Source: SZUA-448 sp964602475 | Lineage (GTDB): Bacteria; Bacillota; Clostridia; Lachnospirales; Lachnospiraceae | DNA length: 64,000 bases | Direction: 5' to 3' | NCBI GenBank assembly: GCA_964602475.1 | Contig: CAZRRN010000009.1 | Span: forward strand, 1 to 64,000 | The notes under the pieces: generated by a model | What the model was told of the DNA's origin: nothing | Database searches by the model: none | The model's input: only the letters and a program-made list of their open reading frames with translations | In this document: piece by piece, positions 50,148 to 59,421 of the stretch | Layout: every line of letters starts with the position of its first letter | How positions within the stretch are numbered: the stretch's first letter is position 1 | Made by a program: the position numbers and the translations under genes

Positions 50148-51203
50148 TTATCCTTTCACCGTTAAATCGCATTCAATACTGTGATTTCCGGTCTTATGCT
50201 TTGTACTGACAACCGATACCCAGTCTCCCATTCTGGTTACCTCCGTCACACGGAAACCATTGGCACACAGTGCCGCAAGAACAGAATTCTCCTTCTCGCG
50301 GATGATTCCTGAGCAAATGAAGATTCCATCCTGCTTCATACAATCCCCGATCACTCCCGATAACGGTATAATGATGTCCGCCAGAATATTGGCGACCACA
50401 AGATCGTATTTCTCCAGCCCGGCTTTTTCCCGCAGTTCTCGGGATTCAATCAGATTCCCGGTGATAAAGTCCAGTTCCTTGCCGTCTCTGTTCCAGTCTT
50501 TGATATATCTCTCCGGTTCGGTCCGGTCAGAATGTGCAGAAAGGCCATTAATCTTAGCATTTTCTTCGGAAATACCAACTGCATTCTCATCCACATCGAT
50601 TCCGAGTGTATAGGCAGCACCCAGCTTTTTCGCCACAATGGATAGGATTCCGCTTCCGCAGCCGACATCAAGTGTCGTATCTCCCTGTTTCAGATATTTC
50701 TTAATATTCAATATACAAAGCTTGGTGGTCTCATGAGATCCGGTGCCAAATGCTGTCCCCGGATCGATTTCTACAACAAGCTCATTCTCTTTTGCCTCCG
50801 CAAGAGGTTCCCAGGTTGGCTTAACCCATATGGATTCGTCAATACGGAACGGCTTAAAAAACTGCTTCCAGTTATTAATCCAGTCTTTGTCTTCGGTCTC
50901 GGATACTGTAATGGTACCCTCACCGATATCAATGAATGTCCGAAGCTCTTCCAGCCCCTCCTGAATTGCAGAGAGCCTTTCGTTAAGGTCACAATCCGGT
51001 TCTATATAAAAGCTGATGTCCGCTGTCCCGTCATCCGGCTCCAGTTCCGGCAGGATGTCAATAAACATCCGTTTTTGATCCTCCTCGGATAGAGGGATTT
51101 TGTCTTCTATCTCAATTCCTTCAATTCCAAGCTCTGCCAGCATACCACTGACCAGCTCCTCCGCTTCTACGGTCGTCCTCAGGGTTAACTTCGTCCACTT
51201 CAT
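50148..51203 (-). CDS. prmA: Ribosomal protein L11 methyltransferase
   Basis: A 351-residue SAM-dependent methyltransferase, rather longer than the Escherichia coli enzyme (293 residues). Landmarks are WTKLTLRTTVEAEELVSGML, the segment FGTGSHETTKLCI, the SAM motif TLDVGCGSGILSIVAKKLGA and DLVVANILADIII. It has an insertion of about 25 residues after the SAM motif (ENAKINGLSAHSDRTEPERY...). ATG 51203 follows GAGGAAGCC. Part of dnaJ-prmA-rsmE. Confidence 0.93.
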   Translation of the reverse strand: MKWTKLTLRTTVEAEELVSGMLAELGIEGIEIEDKIPLSEEDQKRMFIDILPELEPDDGTADISFYIEPDCDLNERLSAIQEGLEELRTFIDIGEGTITVSETEDKDWINNWKQFFKPFRIDESIWVKPTWEPLAEAKENELVVEIDPGTAFGTGSHETTKLCILNIKKYLKQGDTTLDVGCGSGILSIVAKKLGAAYTLGIDVDENAVGISEENAKINGLSAHSDRTEPERYIKDWNRDGKELDFITGNLIESRELREKAGLEKYDLVVANILADIIIPLSGVIGDCMKQDGIFICSGIIREKENSVLAALCANGFRVTEVTRMGDWVSVVSTKHKTGNHSIECDLTVKG

Positions 51204-51222
51204 CGGCTTCCTCACAATCGGT

Positions 51223-52368
51223 TTATCTCCAGAACTTTTTCTTACTCTTATCGGTTCCCGGTGCAGCGGAAGGATCAGTATAATCCGGATCCGCTTCCTC
51301 AAATTTCTTAAGAAGCTCTTTCTGTTCAGTCGTCAGCTTCGTCGGTACCTGTACCACCAGTGTAACATAATGGTCTCCACGATTCTGTTTATTTCCCTTA
51401 ATCGGCACACCCTTTCCTTTCAGACGGATTCTTGTGTCGGTCTGTGTTCCGGGTTTTACCTCATAAAGTACGTCACCATCCACTGTTGATATCTTCACAT
51501 CTCCGCCAAGCGCTGCCCGTGCAAAGGACATCGGAGCCGCGGAATAAATATCATACTCCTGACGCTGAAAAATAGGATGTCTGGATACTGATACTTCTAC
51601 CAGAAGATCGCCGCGTTCACCGCCATTGGTTCCGGGTTCTCCTTTTCCACGAATCCTGATTGCCTGCCCGTTATCAATTCCTGCCGGAACAGACAGCTGT
51701 ATTTTTTTCTTTCTGGTAACAAATCCGCTGCCGTAACAGTCCGGACATTTCTCCTTAACCACCTTACCGGTTCCCCTGCAGTCCGGACAGGTCTGTACAT
51801 TCCGAACCGTTCCGAACAAAGACTGCGAAGTAAAGGTCACCTGACCTCTGCCACCGCATTTTTTACAGGTTTCTGCCGTGGTTCCCGGCTTTGCTCCTGT
51901 ACCATTGCAGGTATCGCAGGAGTCCTTCAGGTTCAGTTCGAGTTCCTTTTCAGTACCAAAAACGGCTTCCTCAAAGGTGACACGGATTCCCGCGCGAAGA
52001 TTGCTTCCTCTTGCCGGTCCGTTCGGATTTGCCCGGCGGCTTCTTCCTCCACCGAATAAATCTCCGAAAATATCTCCGAAAATATCTCCCATATCCATTC
52101 CGGAGAAATCAAAGCCGCCGGCTCCTGCCCCGCCCTGTTCAAACGCAGCATGTCCGAACTGGTCATACTGGCGTCTTTTCTCGGCATCACTTAAGACAGC
52201 ATAAGCCTCCGAGGCTTCCTTGAACTTTGCTTCTGCAGTCTTATCTCCCGGATTCATATCAGGATGGTATTTCTTTGCCAGAACACGGTATGCTTTTTTT
52301 ATCTCATCATCTGAAGCACTCTTCTGTACCCCAAGCACCTCGTAGTAATCTCTCTTGCTTTCAGCCAT
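51223..52368 (-). CDS. dnaJ: Chaperone DnaJ
   Basis: A 381-residue type I J-protein: J domain with HPD in YHPDMNPGD, Gly/Phe-rich linker (GAGGFDFSGMDMGDIFGDIF), four CxxCxGxG zinc repeats (CDTCNGTG, CKKCGGRG, CPDCRGTG, CPDCYGSG) and the C-terminal peptide-binding domain. It stimulates the DnaK ATPase. The start is ATG 52368 behind repeat copy F; the frame upstream is repeat translation. It is separated from dnaK by a hairpin and the repeat, so its expression may be tuned apart from dnaK. Confidence 0.96.
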   Translation of the reverse strand: MAESKRDYYEVLGVQKSASDDEIKKAYRVLAKKYHPDMNPGDKTAEAKFKEASEAYAVLSDAEKRRQYDQFGHAAFEQGGAGAGGFDFSGMDMGDIFGDIFGDLFGGGRSRRANPNGPARGSNLRAGIRVTFEEAVFGTEKELELNLKDSCDTCNGTGAKPGTTAETCKKCGGRGQVTFTSQSLFGTVRNVQTCPDCRGTGKVVKEKCPDCYGSGFVTRKKKIQLSVPAGIDNGQAIRIRGKGEPGTNGGERGDLLVEVSVSRHPIFQRQEYDIYSAAPMSFARAALGGDVKISTVDGDVLYEVKPGTQTDTRIRLKGKGVPIKGNKQNRGDHYVTLVVQVPTKLTTEQKELLKKFEEADPDYTDPSAAPGTDKSKKKFWR

Positions 52369-52374
52369 ATTATA

Positions 52375-52463
52375 CTCCAAACCTGCGCTGCTTTTTTCGC
52401 ATAACAGACCTTGTGTCAAGCACCGCACAGACACAAGCCTGCACAGAAAGCAGCACATTACTA
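52375..52463 (-). repeat. Dispersed structured repeat, copy F (diverged)
   Basis: Most diverged copy, just upstream of dnaJ and ending GGTTTGGAG, its ribosome binding site. The left hairpin is lost. The central stem is CAGGCTTGTG/CACAAGGTCTG: a T-A pair of other copies is replaced by C-G, a compensatory change, and the pseudoknot arm CTGTGC keeps pairing with GCGCAG by a G-U. Confidence 0.8.
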
Positions 52464-52493
52464 CTGATTCCCGTGATTCAAAAGCCTTGTATC

Positions 52494-52532
52494 GAATAAC
52501 CGGCACCGGTAAAATACCGATGTCGGTTATTC
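52494..52532 (-). promoter_or_regulatory. Long hairpin between dnaK and dnaJ
   Basis: GAATAACCG (52494-52502) pairs with CGGTTATTC (52524-52532), with an inner CCGGTA/TACCGA pairing. No T-run follows on the minus strand, so it is more likely an mRNA processing or stability element, or an attenuator lowering dnaJ, than a terminator. Confidence 0.55.
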
Positions 52533-52546
52533 AGAAAAATTAAGAA

Positions 52547-54430
52547 TTAGATTTCACGATAATCCCCGTCAACAACATTATCATCTGTCGGATTTCCGTT
52601 TGGTTCGGAAGCATTCGGCATCGGTCCTGCGCCTGCATCCTGTGCTCCCTGTGCACCCTGCGCTCCCTGAGTCTGCTCGTATACCTTTGCAAACAAAGCC
52701 TGAGCACTGTTCATCAGTTTTTCCTTTGCTGCCTTAATATCGGCAACTTCTCCGTCGGACATAACCTCCGGATTGGATTTTTCAACCAGCTCCTTCAAAT
52801 GCTTCAGATCTGCTTCTACTGTTTCTTTATCGCCTGCAGCAATCTTATCTCCTACTTCGGACAGTGCCTTTTCGGTCTGGAATACGATTGCATCTGCGTC
52901 GTTTCTGGTTTCGACTGCTTCCTTACGCTTCTTATCCTGTGCTTCAAACTCCGCTGCTTCCTTAACTGCCTTATCAATATCATTGTCAGACAGATTGGAA
53001 CCTGCAGTAATGGTAATATGCTGTTCTCTTCCTGTTCCGAGATCTTTTGCTGATACATTTACTATACCGTTTGCATCAATATCAAATGTTACTTCAATCT
53101 GCGGAACACCTCTTCTTGCAGGCGGAATTCCATCCAGACGGAATTGTCCGAGACTCTTATTATCCTTTGCGAACTGACGCTCACCCTGTACAACATTGAT
53201 ATCAACTGCGCTCTGATTGTCTGCTGCCGTCGAGAAAATCTGGCTCTTCTTTGTCGGGATGGTGGTATTACGTTCAATCAGTCTGGTAGCTACACCGCCC
53301 ATAGTCTCAATGGACAGAGACAGTGGAGTAACATCCAGCAGAAGAATATCGCCGGCACCGGCATCACCTGCCAGCTTACCACCCTGAATAGAAGCACCAA
53401 CTGCAACACATTCATCCGGATTCAGTGTCTTAGACGGTTCATGTCCTGTCAGCTGTTTAACTTTATCCTGCACTGCAGGAACACGGGTTGATCCGCCAAC
53501 CAGCAATACCTTTCCAAGCTCGGAAGGAAGAATTCCTGCATCACGTAATGCGTTCTGTACCGGAGTTGCAGTACGTTCGATCAGATCATGAATCAGTTCT
53601 TCGAATTTTGCTCTGGTCAGTGTCATATCAACATGTTTCGGTCCGTCTGCTGTTGCAGTAATAAACGGAAGATTGATGTTGGTGGTCATGGAGGCTGAGA
53701 GCTCCTTCTTTGCTTTTTCTGCAGCTTCCTTCAGTCTCTGAAGTGCCATCTTGTCAAGAGAAAGGTCAACTCCTTCGTTCTTCTTGAATTCATCAACGAT
53801 ATACCGCGTTACACGTTCATCAAAATCATCTCCACCGAGTCTGTTATCTCCGGAGGTTGCAAGAACCTCGATAACACCGTCACCGATTTCAATGATGGAA
53901 ACATCAAAGGTACCGCCGCCAAGGTCGTATACCATAATCTTCTGCTCATGTTCGTTATCCAGACCATAAGCAAGTGCTGCAGCGGTCGGCTCGTTGATAA
54001 TACGCTTAACGTCAAGTCCCGCAATCTTACCGGCATCCTTGGTTGCCTGTCTCTGTGCATCATTAAAATATGCCGGAACGGTAATTACTGCTTCTGTAAC
54101 CTTCTCACCAAGATAGCTCTCGGCATCCGCTTTCATCTTCTGCAGAATCATCGCCGAGATTTCCTGAGGGGAGTATTTCTTATCATCAATCGTTACACGG
54201 TAATCAGTACCCATATGACGCTTAATGGAGGATACCGTCTTCTCAGAATTGGTTACTGCCTGACGCTTTGCAGGTTCACCAATCAGTCTTTCTCCTGTCT
54301 TTGTAAATGCCACAACTGAAGGAGTAGTTCTCGAACCTTCTGCATTAGAAATTACAACCGGCTTTCCGCCTTCCATTACTGCTACACACGAATTTGTTGT
54401 TCCTAAGTCAATTCCAATGATTTTTCCCAT
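52547..54430 (-). CDS. dnaK: Chaperone DnaK (Hsp70)
   Basis: A 627-residue Hsp70: GIDLGTTNSCVAVMEGG, the phosphate-binding IMVYDLGGGTFDVSIIE, LVGGSTRVPAVQ, the linker DILLLDVTPLSLSIETMGG and a C-terminal tail rich in Q, G and A (QGAQGAQ). It refolds and protects proteins with DnaJ and GrpE. AGGAGGATAATAAC precedes the ATG. Third gene of the hrcA-grpE-dnaK-dnaJ heat-shock operon. Confidence 0.98.
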   Translation of the reverse strand: MGKIIGIDLGTTNSCVAVMEGGKPVVISNAEGSRTTPSVVAFTKTGERLIGEPAKRQAVTNSEKTVSSIKRHMGTDYRVTIDDKKYSPQEISAMILQKMKADAESYLGEKVTEAVITVPAYFNDAQRQATKDAGKIAGLDVKRIINEPTAAALAYGLDNEHEQKIMVYDLGGGTFDVSIIEIGDGVIEVLATSGDNRLGGDDFDERVTRYIVDEFKKNEGVDLSLDKMALQRLKEAAEKAKKELSASMTTNINLPFITATADGPKHVDMTLTRAKFEELIHDLIERTATPVQNALRDAGILPSELGKVLLVGGSTRVPAVQDKVKQLTGHEPSKTLNPDECVAVGASIQGGKLAGDAGAGDILLLDVTPLSLSIETMGGVATRLIERNTTIPTKKSQIFSTAADNQSAVDINVVQGERQFAKDNKSLGQFRLDGIPPARRGVPQIEVTFDIDANGIVNVSAKDLGTGREQHITITAGSNLSDNDIDKAVKEAAEFEAQDKKRKEAVETRNDADAIVFQTEKALSEVGDKIAAGDKETVEADLKHLKELVEKSNPEVMSDGEVADIKAAKEKLMNSAQALFAKVYEQTQGAQGAQGAQDAGAGPMPNASEPNGNPTDDNVVDGDYREI

Positions 54431-54447
54431 GTTATTATCCTCCTAAA

Positions 54448-55125
54448 TTAATTCGCTACTTTCACCATACTATGTCTAACTACCGTATCACGGTAGGTGT
54501 AACCTTTTTGAAATTCTTCCGCAATGACATTTTCTCCGAATGCTTCATCTTCAATGTGCATCACCGCATTATGAAGATTTGGATCAAATTCCTGTCCGAC
54601 TGCCTCAATCGGCTTAACACCAATTGCTTCCAGCGTAGTAACCAGCTGCTTATATACCTTATTCATCCCCATCACGAACGGGGTAGTAAGCTCTTCCTCT
54701 GAAAGACCTGCAAATCCTCGTTCAAAGTTATCAACAGTCGGAAGAATCTTCTCAATCACATCCTTTGCCCCGATTTCAAACATCTGCGATTTCTCACGCT
54801 CAGTTCTCTTTCGGAAATTATCAAATTCTGCCATCTGACGCATCAGTCTGTCGTTCAGTTCTTTGATTTTTTCGTCCTTTTTATCGTCCTTCTTTTCATC
54901 CTTCTTTTCTTTTTTGTCTTTCTTATTCATTGAAAAGAGAGAACGCTTTGCCTGTTCAAGCTTATCCTCCTGCGCTGCTGCCTTTTCAGCATCTTCCGCC
55001 ACATTCCCACTTTCTTCCGGTTCCAAACCTTCCTGCAGATCTTCCGTTGCTGCAGCATCTGCTTTCTTTTGATCTTCGATGTTCTCTTCACTGCTGAACG
55101 CTTCTTCGTTTATCTTTTCTTCCAC
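54448..55125 (-). CDS. grpE: Nucleotide exchange factor GrpE
   Basis: About 225 residues. A long acidic and lysine-rich N-terminal arm (with KKDKKEKKDEKKDDKK) precedes the coiled-coil dimer helix (LNDRLMRQMAEFDNFRKRTEREK) and the C-terminal beta domain (GQEFDPNLHNAVMHIED ... YRDTVVRHSMVKVAN). It exchanges ADP on DnaK. I prefer the GTG start at 55125 with GGAGGTAGCC upstream over the ATG at 55137, whose upstream sequence has no good site; either is possible. Confidence 0.92.
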   Translation of the reverse strand: MEEKINEEAFSSEENIEDQKKADAAATEDLQEGLEPEESGNVAEDAEKAAAQEDKLEQAKRSLFSMNKKDKKEKKDEKKDDKKDEKIKELNDRLMRQMAEFDNFRKRTEREKSQMFEIGAKDVIEKILPTVDNFERGFAGLSEEELTTPFVMGMNKVYKQLVTTLEAIGVKPIEAVGQEFDPNLHNAVMHIEDEAFGENVIAEEFQKGYTYRDTVVRHSMVKVAN

Positions 55126-55208
55126 GGCTACCTCCATTCTTGTCCGGAGCTTTCGTCAGTTTCTGTATCTGACTCTTATGCTGTACCGGATAAACAATTC
55201 CGTACTTC

Positions 55209-56246
55209 CTATTCTTTCTTCTTAAATATATCATCCAGCTGCGTCATTAGTGTCTGCAGCATTCCGACAACCTTTTCGTAGTCCATCCGTTTTGGACCAA
55301 TAATACCGACCTTCCCGTACACGCCCTCATCAATCCTATAGGTTGCAGTAACTACGGAACAATCTCTCATCGCTTCCACCGGTGTCTCTTCTCCGATATA
55401 TACCTGAATTCCTGTCTCAGGCTTTTCATCCGAACCTCCGCTGATAAACTCCGTCAGTTGCTTTTTCTCTTCAAACGCAGAAAGCAGTTCTTTTGCCTTC
55501 TGCATATCGGACAGTTCCGGATATTTGAAAATATTCGTTGCCCCGCTTGTGTACACCTGAATATTGTCTTCCTCTCCGATTGCCTGTGCAACCGCATCCA
55601 GAATCTCTCCGACCAATGCTACATATCCTTCTGCCTGTTCCTTAATCTTTCGAATCACTCCGATATTAATCTCGTCTAGATTCAAACCTGTCAGAAACGT
55701 ATTGATGATCAGATTCAGCTTCAGCACCGCATCCTGTGTAATCGCCTGAGCAAGAGGAAGTATCTTGTTCTTCACGATATTGCCTTCCAGTACAATCACT
55801 GCAAGAAGCTGTGTCTCATCAACTGCGGTCAGCTGAATGAACTTAACCTTCCGGCTTCTGTACTGTGGTGTGGTCACCATAGATGCATAATTGGTATTCA
55901 CCGCAAGAAGCTTTGCAACCTGTTGCAGAAGAGTTTCCATCTTCTGAGCCTTATCCAGAAGAATTTCCTTCATATCTTCTACTTCCTGAAGCTTTTCACC
56001 CATCAGTGTATCAACATACAGTCGATATCCTTTGTCAGACGGAATCCGTCCAGCAGAGGTATGTGGCTGTACTATATAACCTAGCTCCTCCAAGTCCGCC
56101 ATCTCATTTCGAATCGTCGCAGAGCTTAAGTTCAGATCCGTATATTTTGAAATGGTTCTCGAACCGACAGGCTCACCTGTTTCAAGATAATTTCGGATAA
56201 TCGCCTGGAGTATTTTCAGTTTTCTGTCATCCAGCTGGCGCTCCAT
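55209..56246 (-). CDS. hrcA: Heat-inducible repressor HrcA
   Basis: A 345-residue repressor that binds CIRCE and is kept active by GroEL. N-terminal winged helix (LDDRKLKILQAIIRNYLETGEPVGSR as landmarks, TISKYTDLNLSSATIRNEMADLEELGY) and GAF-like core. ATG 56246 follows TTGGAGGATG at a rather long distance; the start is supported by family alignment at MERQLDDRK. First gene of the operon behind a perfect CIRCE. Confidence 0.96.
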   Translation of the reverse strand: MERQLDDRKLKILQAIIRNYLETGEPVGSRTISKYTDLNLSSATIRNEMADLEELGYIVQPHTSAGRIPSDKGYRLYVDTLMGEKLQEVEDMKEILLDKAQKMETLLQQVAKLLAVNTNYASMVTTPQYRSRKVKFIQLTAVDETQLLAVIVLEGNIVKNKILPLAQAITQDAVLKLNLIINTFLTGLNLDEINIGVIRKIKEQAEGYVALVGEILDAVAQAIGEEDNIQVYTSGATNIFKYPELSDMQKAKELLSAFEEKKQLTEFISGGSDEKPETGIQVYIGEETPVEAMRDCSVVTATYRIDEGVYGKVGIIGPKRMDYEKVVGMLQTLMTQLDDIFKKKE

Positions 56247-56278
56247 GATAATCCTCTTCTTCCTGTTGGAGGATGTTG

Positions 56279-56305
56279 TTAGCACTCAACTCGTTAGAGT
56301 GCTAA
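56279..56305 (-). promoter_or_regulatory. CIRCE operator
   Basis: Perfect TTAGCACTC (56279-56287), nine-base spacer, GAGTGCTAA (56297-56305). It is the HrcA-binding element for the heat-shock operon. Confidence 0.98.
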
Positions 56306-56319
56306 CTGTTACTTCTCAT

Positions 56320-56348
56320 AAGGTAACACCGTTTTCTTCGTTTGTCAA
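56320..56348 (-). promoter_or_regulatory. Sigma-A promoter of the hrcA operon
   Basis: On the minus strand TTGACA (56348-56343), 17-base spacer, TACCTT (56325-56320), then CIRCE about 15 bases downstream, so HrcA would cover the transcription start. Confidence 0.85.
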
Positions 56349-56385
56349 CTATTATTTTATGAATATTATGTGTTTTAATGAAAGG

Positions 56386-57567
56386 TTAATTTTTATCCCT
56401 GTCCAGCAGAAACTCCGAAAGTACCACGTTACTCACATCCCGTCCCCGACCGGTCAGACGAACACGGTCATTTTCCCATAGCAACAATTGCTTCCTGCAA
56501 AGCTGCTTCGTTCTTTCTGCGTAAACCTCCTCGTAGCTCTTACCAAAAAGTCTCCTGAATTCTTTACAGCTGATTCCTTCTGTCATGCGCAGCCCAAGAA
56601 ACATAAATTCTTCCATGCAATCCTCTATTGTCAGCAGCACATCATTCCTGCGAACGGATTTTTCGTCTGTTCTCATATTCGTGTCTGAAAACTCTTGCAG
56701 ATATTCGTCCAGGTTCCGCGTATTCTCATACCGGTGGTTTAGAAACAGCGAGGATGCTCCGAGTCCCAGTCCGAGATATTCTGTGCGCCGCCAGTAGCCG
56801 GTGTTATGAAGACATTCGAACCCGGGTCTGGCATAATTCGATATTTCATAATGAAGGTATCCTGCTGCTGCGGTAAGCTGTTCTGTAATACCACTCATTT
56901 CTTCATTTTCTTCTTCAGAAGGAAGCTGCCCCGGATTTGTATGATACCGTTCATAGAATGCAGTTTCCTTCTCAATCATCAGTCCATATACCGACAAATG
57001 CTCCGGTTTCAGGTCTAATACCCTTAAAAGCGTCTGCTCCCAGGAGTACACAGACTGACTGGGCAGTGCCTGCATCAGATCAATGTTGATATTGCAGAAT
57101 CCTTTCTTACGTGCACTCCGGTAGGTATCAAGGAATTCTTCGTAGGTGTGAATTCGTCCGAGCAGCTTCAGTTCTTCGTTGTCTGCTGACTGCAGGCCTA
57201 AGCTAAGTCGGTTGACCCCCTGTTCTTCCAGAGCGGTAAACCTGTCTGCATCCAGTGTACCCGGATTACATTCCACGGTAATCTCAGGACGTTCAGAAAA
57301 CGTAAAACAACCCCGGACAGTGGATAACACCGTCCGGAGCCGGTCTGCCGACAGAACCGACGGTGTTCCACCGCCGATAAACACACTGATTACCTTATAG
57401 CCGGAAAGTGCCGATGCCGTCCGGCGTATTTCCACACAAAGTGCTTTGGTATACTGCCCGATTACCTCATCCGTTGCCGGTGCAGATAAAAAATCACAGT
57501 AAGCACACTTTTTTACACAGAAGGGAATATGCAGATACAGTTCCAGCTTTTTTAATTCATTTTTCAT
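56386..57567 (-). CDS. hemW: HemW-like radical SAM protein
   Basis: A 393-residue member of the HemW/oxygen-independent coproporphyrinogen oxidase-like family. Cluster motif HIPFCVKKCAYCDF (CxxxCxxC), then FIGGGTPSVL, ECNPGTL, NRLSLGLQS and INIDLMQALPSQ. HemW proteins act as heme chaperones rather than coproporphyrinogen oxidases. ATG 57567 after GCGGAGG (long spacing). Placed between lepA and hrcA as in most Firmicutes. Confidence 0.9.
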   Translation of the reverse strand: MKNELKKLELYLHIPFCVKKCAYCDFLSAPATDEVIGQYTKALCVEIRRTASALSGYKVISVFIGGGTPSVLSADRLRTVLSTVRGCFTFSERPEITVECNPGTLDADRFTALEEQGVNRLSLGLQSADNEELKLLGRIHTYEEFLDTYRSARKKGFCNINIDLMQALPSQSVYSWEQTLLRVLDLKPEHLSVYGLMIEKETAFYERYHTNPGQLPSEEENEEMSGITEQLTAAAGYLHYEISNYARPGFECLHNTGYWRRTEYLGLGLGASSLFLNHRYENTRNLDEYLQEFSDTNMRTDEKSVRRNDVLLTIEDCMEEFMFLGLRMTEGISCKEFRRLFGKSYEEVYAERTKQLCRKQLLLWENDRVRLTGRGRDVSNVVLSEFLLDRDKN

Positions 57568-57598
57568 CGGTATACTGCCTCCGCCTGTTAACCCGTTG

Positions 57599-59407
57599 TT
57601 AATTTCTGAGCGGTTTAAGCTCCGCCTCCGGATCAAATGCTGCTTTCAGCTTATTCTCAATATACTCTTCATCCAGTACTGCCATTGCACTGGTCACAAC
57701 CGCAGGCACCGATACTCCAGCTACAACAGAATCAATTCCCTCCAGCATCATCTCAATCCCCGGAGTTTCGTAAAACTGTGTGTGTACCGACTTTTTATCG
57801 AACCATATTTTAATTATCCTTACATTGGATGTTTCAATAAAGAAAAGCATCAGCTTTAACACAGGAACGTCATCCTCGTTCCGTATCATGGTTCCGAGTG
57901 CTGCGACGCGGTAAGCTTCGCCGTTCTCATAAATATCACAGTATTTTGCTTCTGCAAAGCCGACCGGAATCCGGTTTACATTCTTTTCCTCAGTCACAAT
58001 AACTGTCAATCCGGCTTCCAGCCGTAGTTCACTGTCTGCGCCTGAGGAATCTGTTTCATTCCCCCACCGGAATCCGACTTTTTCAATTCCCTTAGAATAA
58101 TTATTGTGTACACACTGAATGAAAAGTGGCATAAGTCCCGCAAAATACGGGGGAAACTCATATTCTTTTCCGTTCAGCCGTACTGCCTGACGTTCCATCT
58201 CATAGGTCGGAGTACGTTCGATTGTTCCACCGATTGTATATGCATTTTTCAGAAGGCTTGCCGTCGGATAGGATAAATGTCTGCATTCGCTTCGAAGCTG
58301 TTCGACCGCCTTTGGATCCGGCGAAAGCTCCTGTGGCACAAAGCTCTCGTCAAAATACTTCTCTATCAGAAGATTGGTCATGTTGTCACGGTACAGATTA
58401 TCGCTTCCGCCTGTCAGCACGAATACCATACAAAGATCCGGAATCACATAGACAATCTGTCCAAGCATCCCGTTGAACAGAAAAGAACCCGGGCGTTTTC
58501 CGAGCCACATCTGATAGCCATAGCCGTATTTCCCTTTTCCTGAAGTGCTGTCTATATGAAATCTGCCGGCATCCGCAACCCATTCTCTCGGAACCAGCTG
58601 TTTTCCGTTCCACTCGCCCTCCTGAAGACAGAGCTGTCCAAGCTTTGCCATGTCCTCAAGGCACATATACATCCCCCAGCCGCCCTTTTCAATGCCCTCC
58701 GGAGAAAGCTCCCAGTGAATCCGGTCAATTCCAAGCGGTTCAAATAACCGCGGCTTCAGATATTCTATCAGACCCTCTCCCGTCACTTCACGAAGAATAA
58801 CAGAAAGAAGATAGGTGTTCATGCTGTTATAGTGAAATTTTTTGCCCGGTTCAAAACGCTGTGCAGATTCCAGACAGCTTTTTGTCCATTCATTTCCTGT
58901 TACTGCTGCTGTCTCACTGACCAGAATTCCACTGGACATCATCAGCAAATGCTTAACCTGAAGATTTTTCCTGGTGATTGCAGTAACCGGTTTTCTGTTC
59001 TTTAACAAATCATTCACTTTTGACTCAACCGTAAATCTTCCTTCAGCAATCGCGATTCCTACCGCCAGAGATACGACGCTTTTACAGAGAGAATGTGAAA
59101 TATGCCATACCTCCTCTCGGTATGGGGCAAAGCTTCCCTCTGCAATTACCTTACCATTTCTCAGAATCATCAAAGAATGAACCACAGTCTCCGGTATCGA
59201 CTGAAGCTCTTCAATAAAACGTTCAAGAAATGCCGAAGAGACTCCCTGTGCCTCCGGTTCCGAGCGTTCAAAAGCCTGGCGAAGTTCGATTTCGTCCGGA
59301 AATTTCGGTTTCTGTGGTGAATACTTTACATAGCTGATATCATTTACCTTACGTTCCGAAATCTTTTTCAGCAGATCAATCGTTCGAAATCCAACCTTGA
59401 TGTCCAT
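57599..59407 (-). CDS. Serine hydrolase of the beta-lactamase class C fold
   Basis: A 602-residue protein without a signal peptide. The nucleophile motif SxxK is at S106-L-C-K109 (HISHSLCKSV), the second motif is FHYNSMNTYLLSVI, and further family landmarks are LKPRLFEPLGIDRIHWE and YGYGYQMWLG. After about residue 390 comes an uncharacterised 200-residue C-terminal domain. Such enzymes are esterases, amidases or D-Ala-D-Ala peptidases; the cytosolic location argues against a role as a beta-lactamase. It interrupts the usual lepA-hemW pair, so it may be an insertion specific to this lineage. Confidence 0.82.
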   Translation of the reverse strand: MDIKVGFRTIDLLKKISERKVNDISYVKYSPQKPKFPDEIELRQAFERSEPEAQGVSSAFLERFIEELQSIPETVVHSLMILRNGKVIAEGSFAPYREEVWHISHSLCKSVVSLAVGIAIAEGRFTVESKVNDLLKNRKPVTAITRKNLQVKHLLMMSSGILVSETAAVTGNEWTKSCLESAQRFEPGKKFHYNSMNTYLLSVILREVTGEGLIEYLKPRLFEPLGIDRIHWELSPEGIEKGGWGMYMCLEDMAKLGQLCLQEGEWNGKQLVPREWVADAGRFHIDSTSGKGKYGYGYQMWLGKRPGSFLFNGMLGQIVYVIPDLCMVFVLTGGSDNLYRDNMTNLLIEKYFDESFVPQELSPDPKAVEQLRSECRHLSYPTASLLKNAYTIGGTIERTPTYEMERQAVRLNGKEYEFPPYFAGLMPLFIQCVHNNYSKGIEKVGFRWGNETDSSGADSELRLEAGLTVIVTEEKNVNRIPVGFAEAKYCDIYENGEAYRVAALGTMIRNEDDVPVLKLMLFFIETSNVRIIKIWFDKKSVHTQFYETPGIEMMLEGIDSVVAGVSVPAVVTSAMAVLDEEYIENKLKAAFDPEAELKPLRN

Positions 59408-59421
59408 GGCATTCCTCCGTT

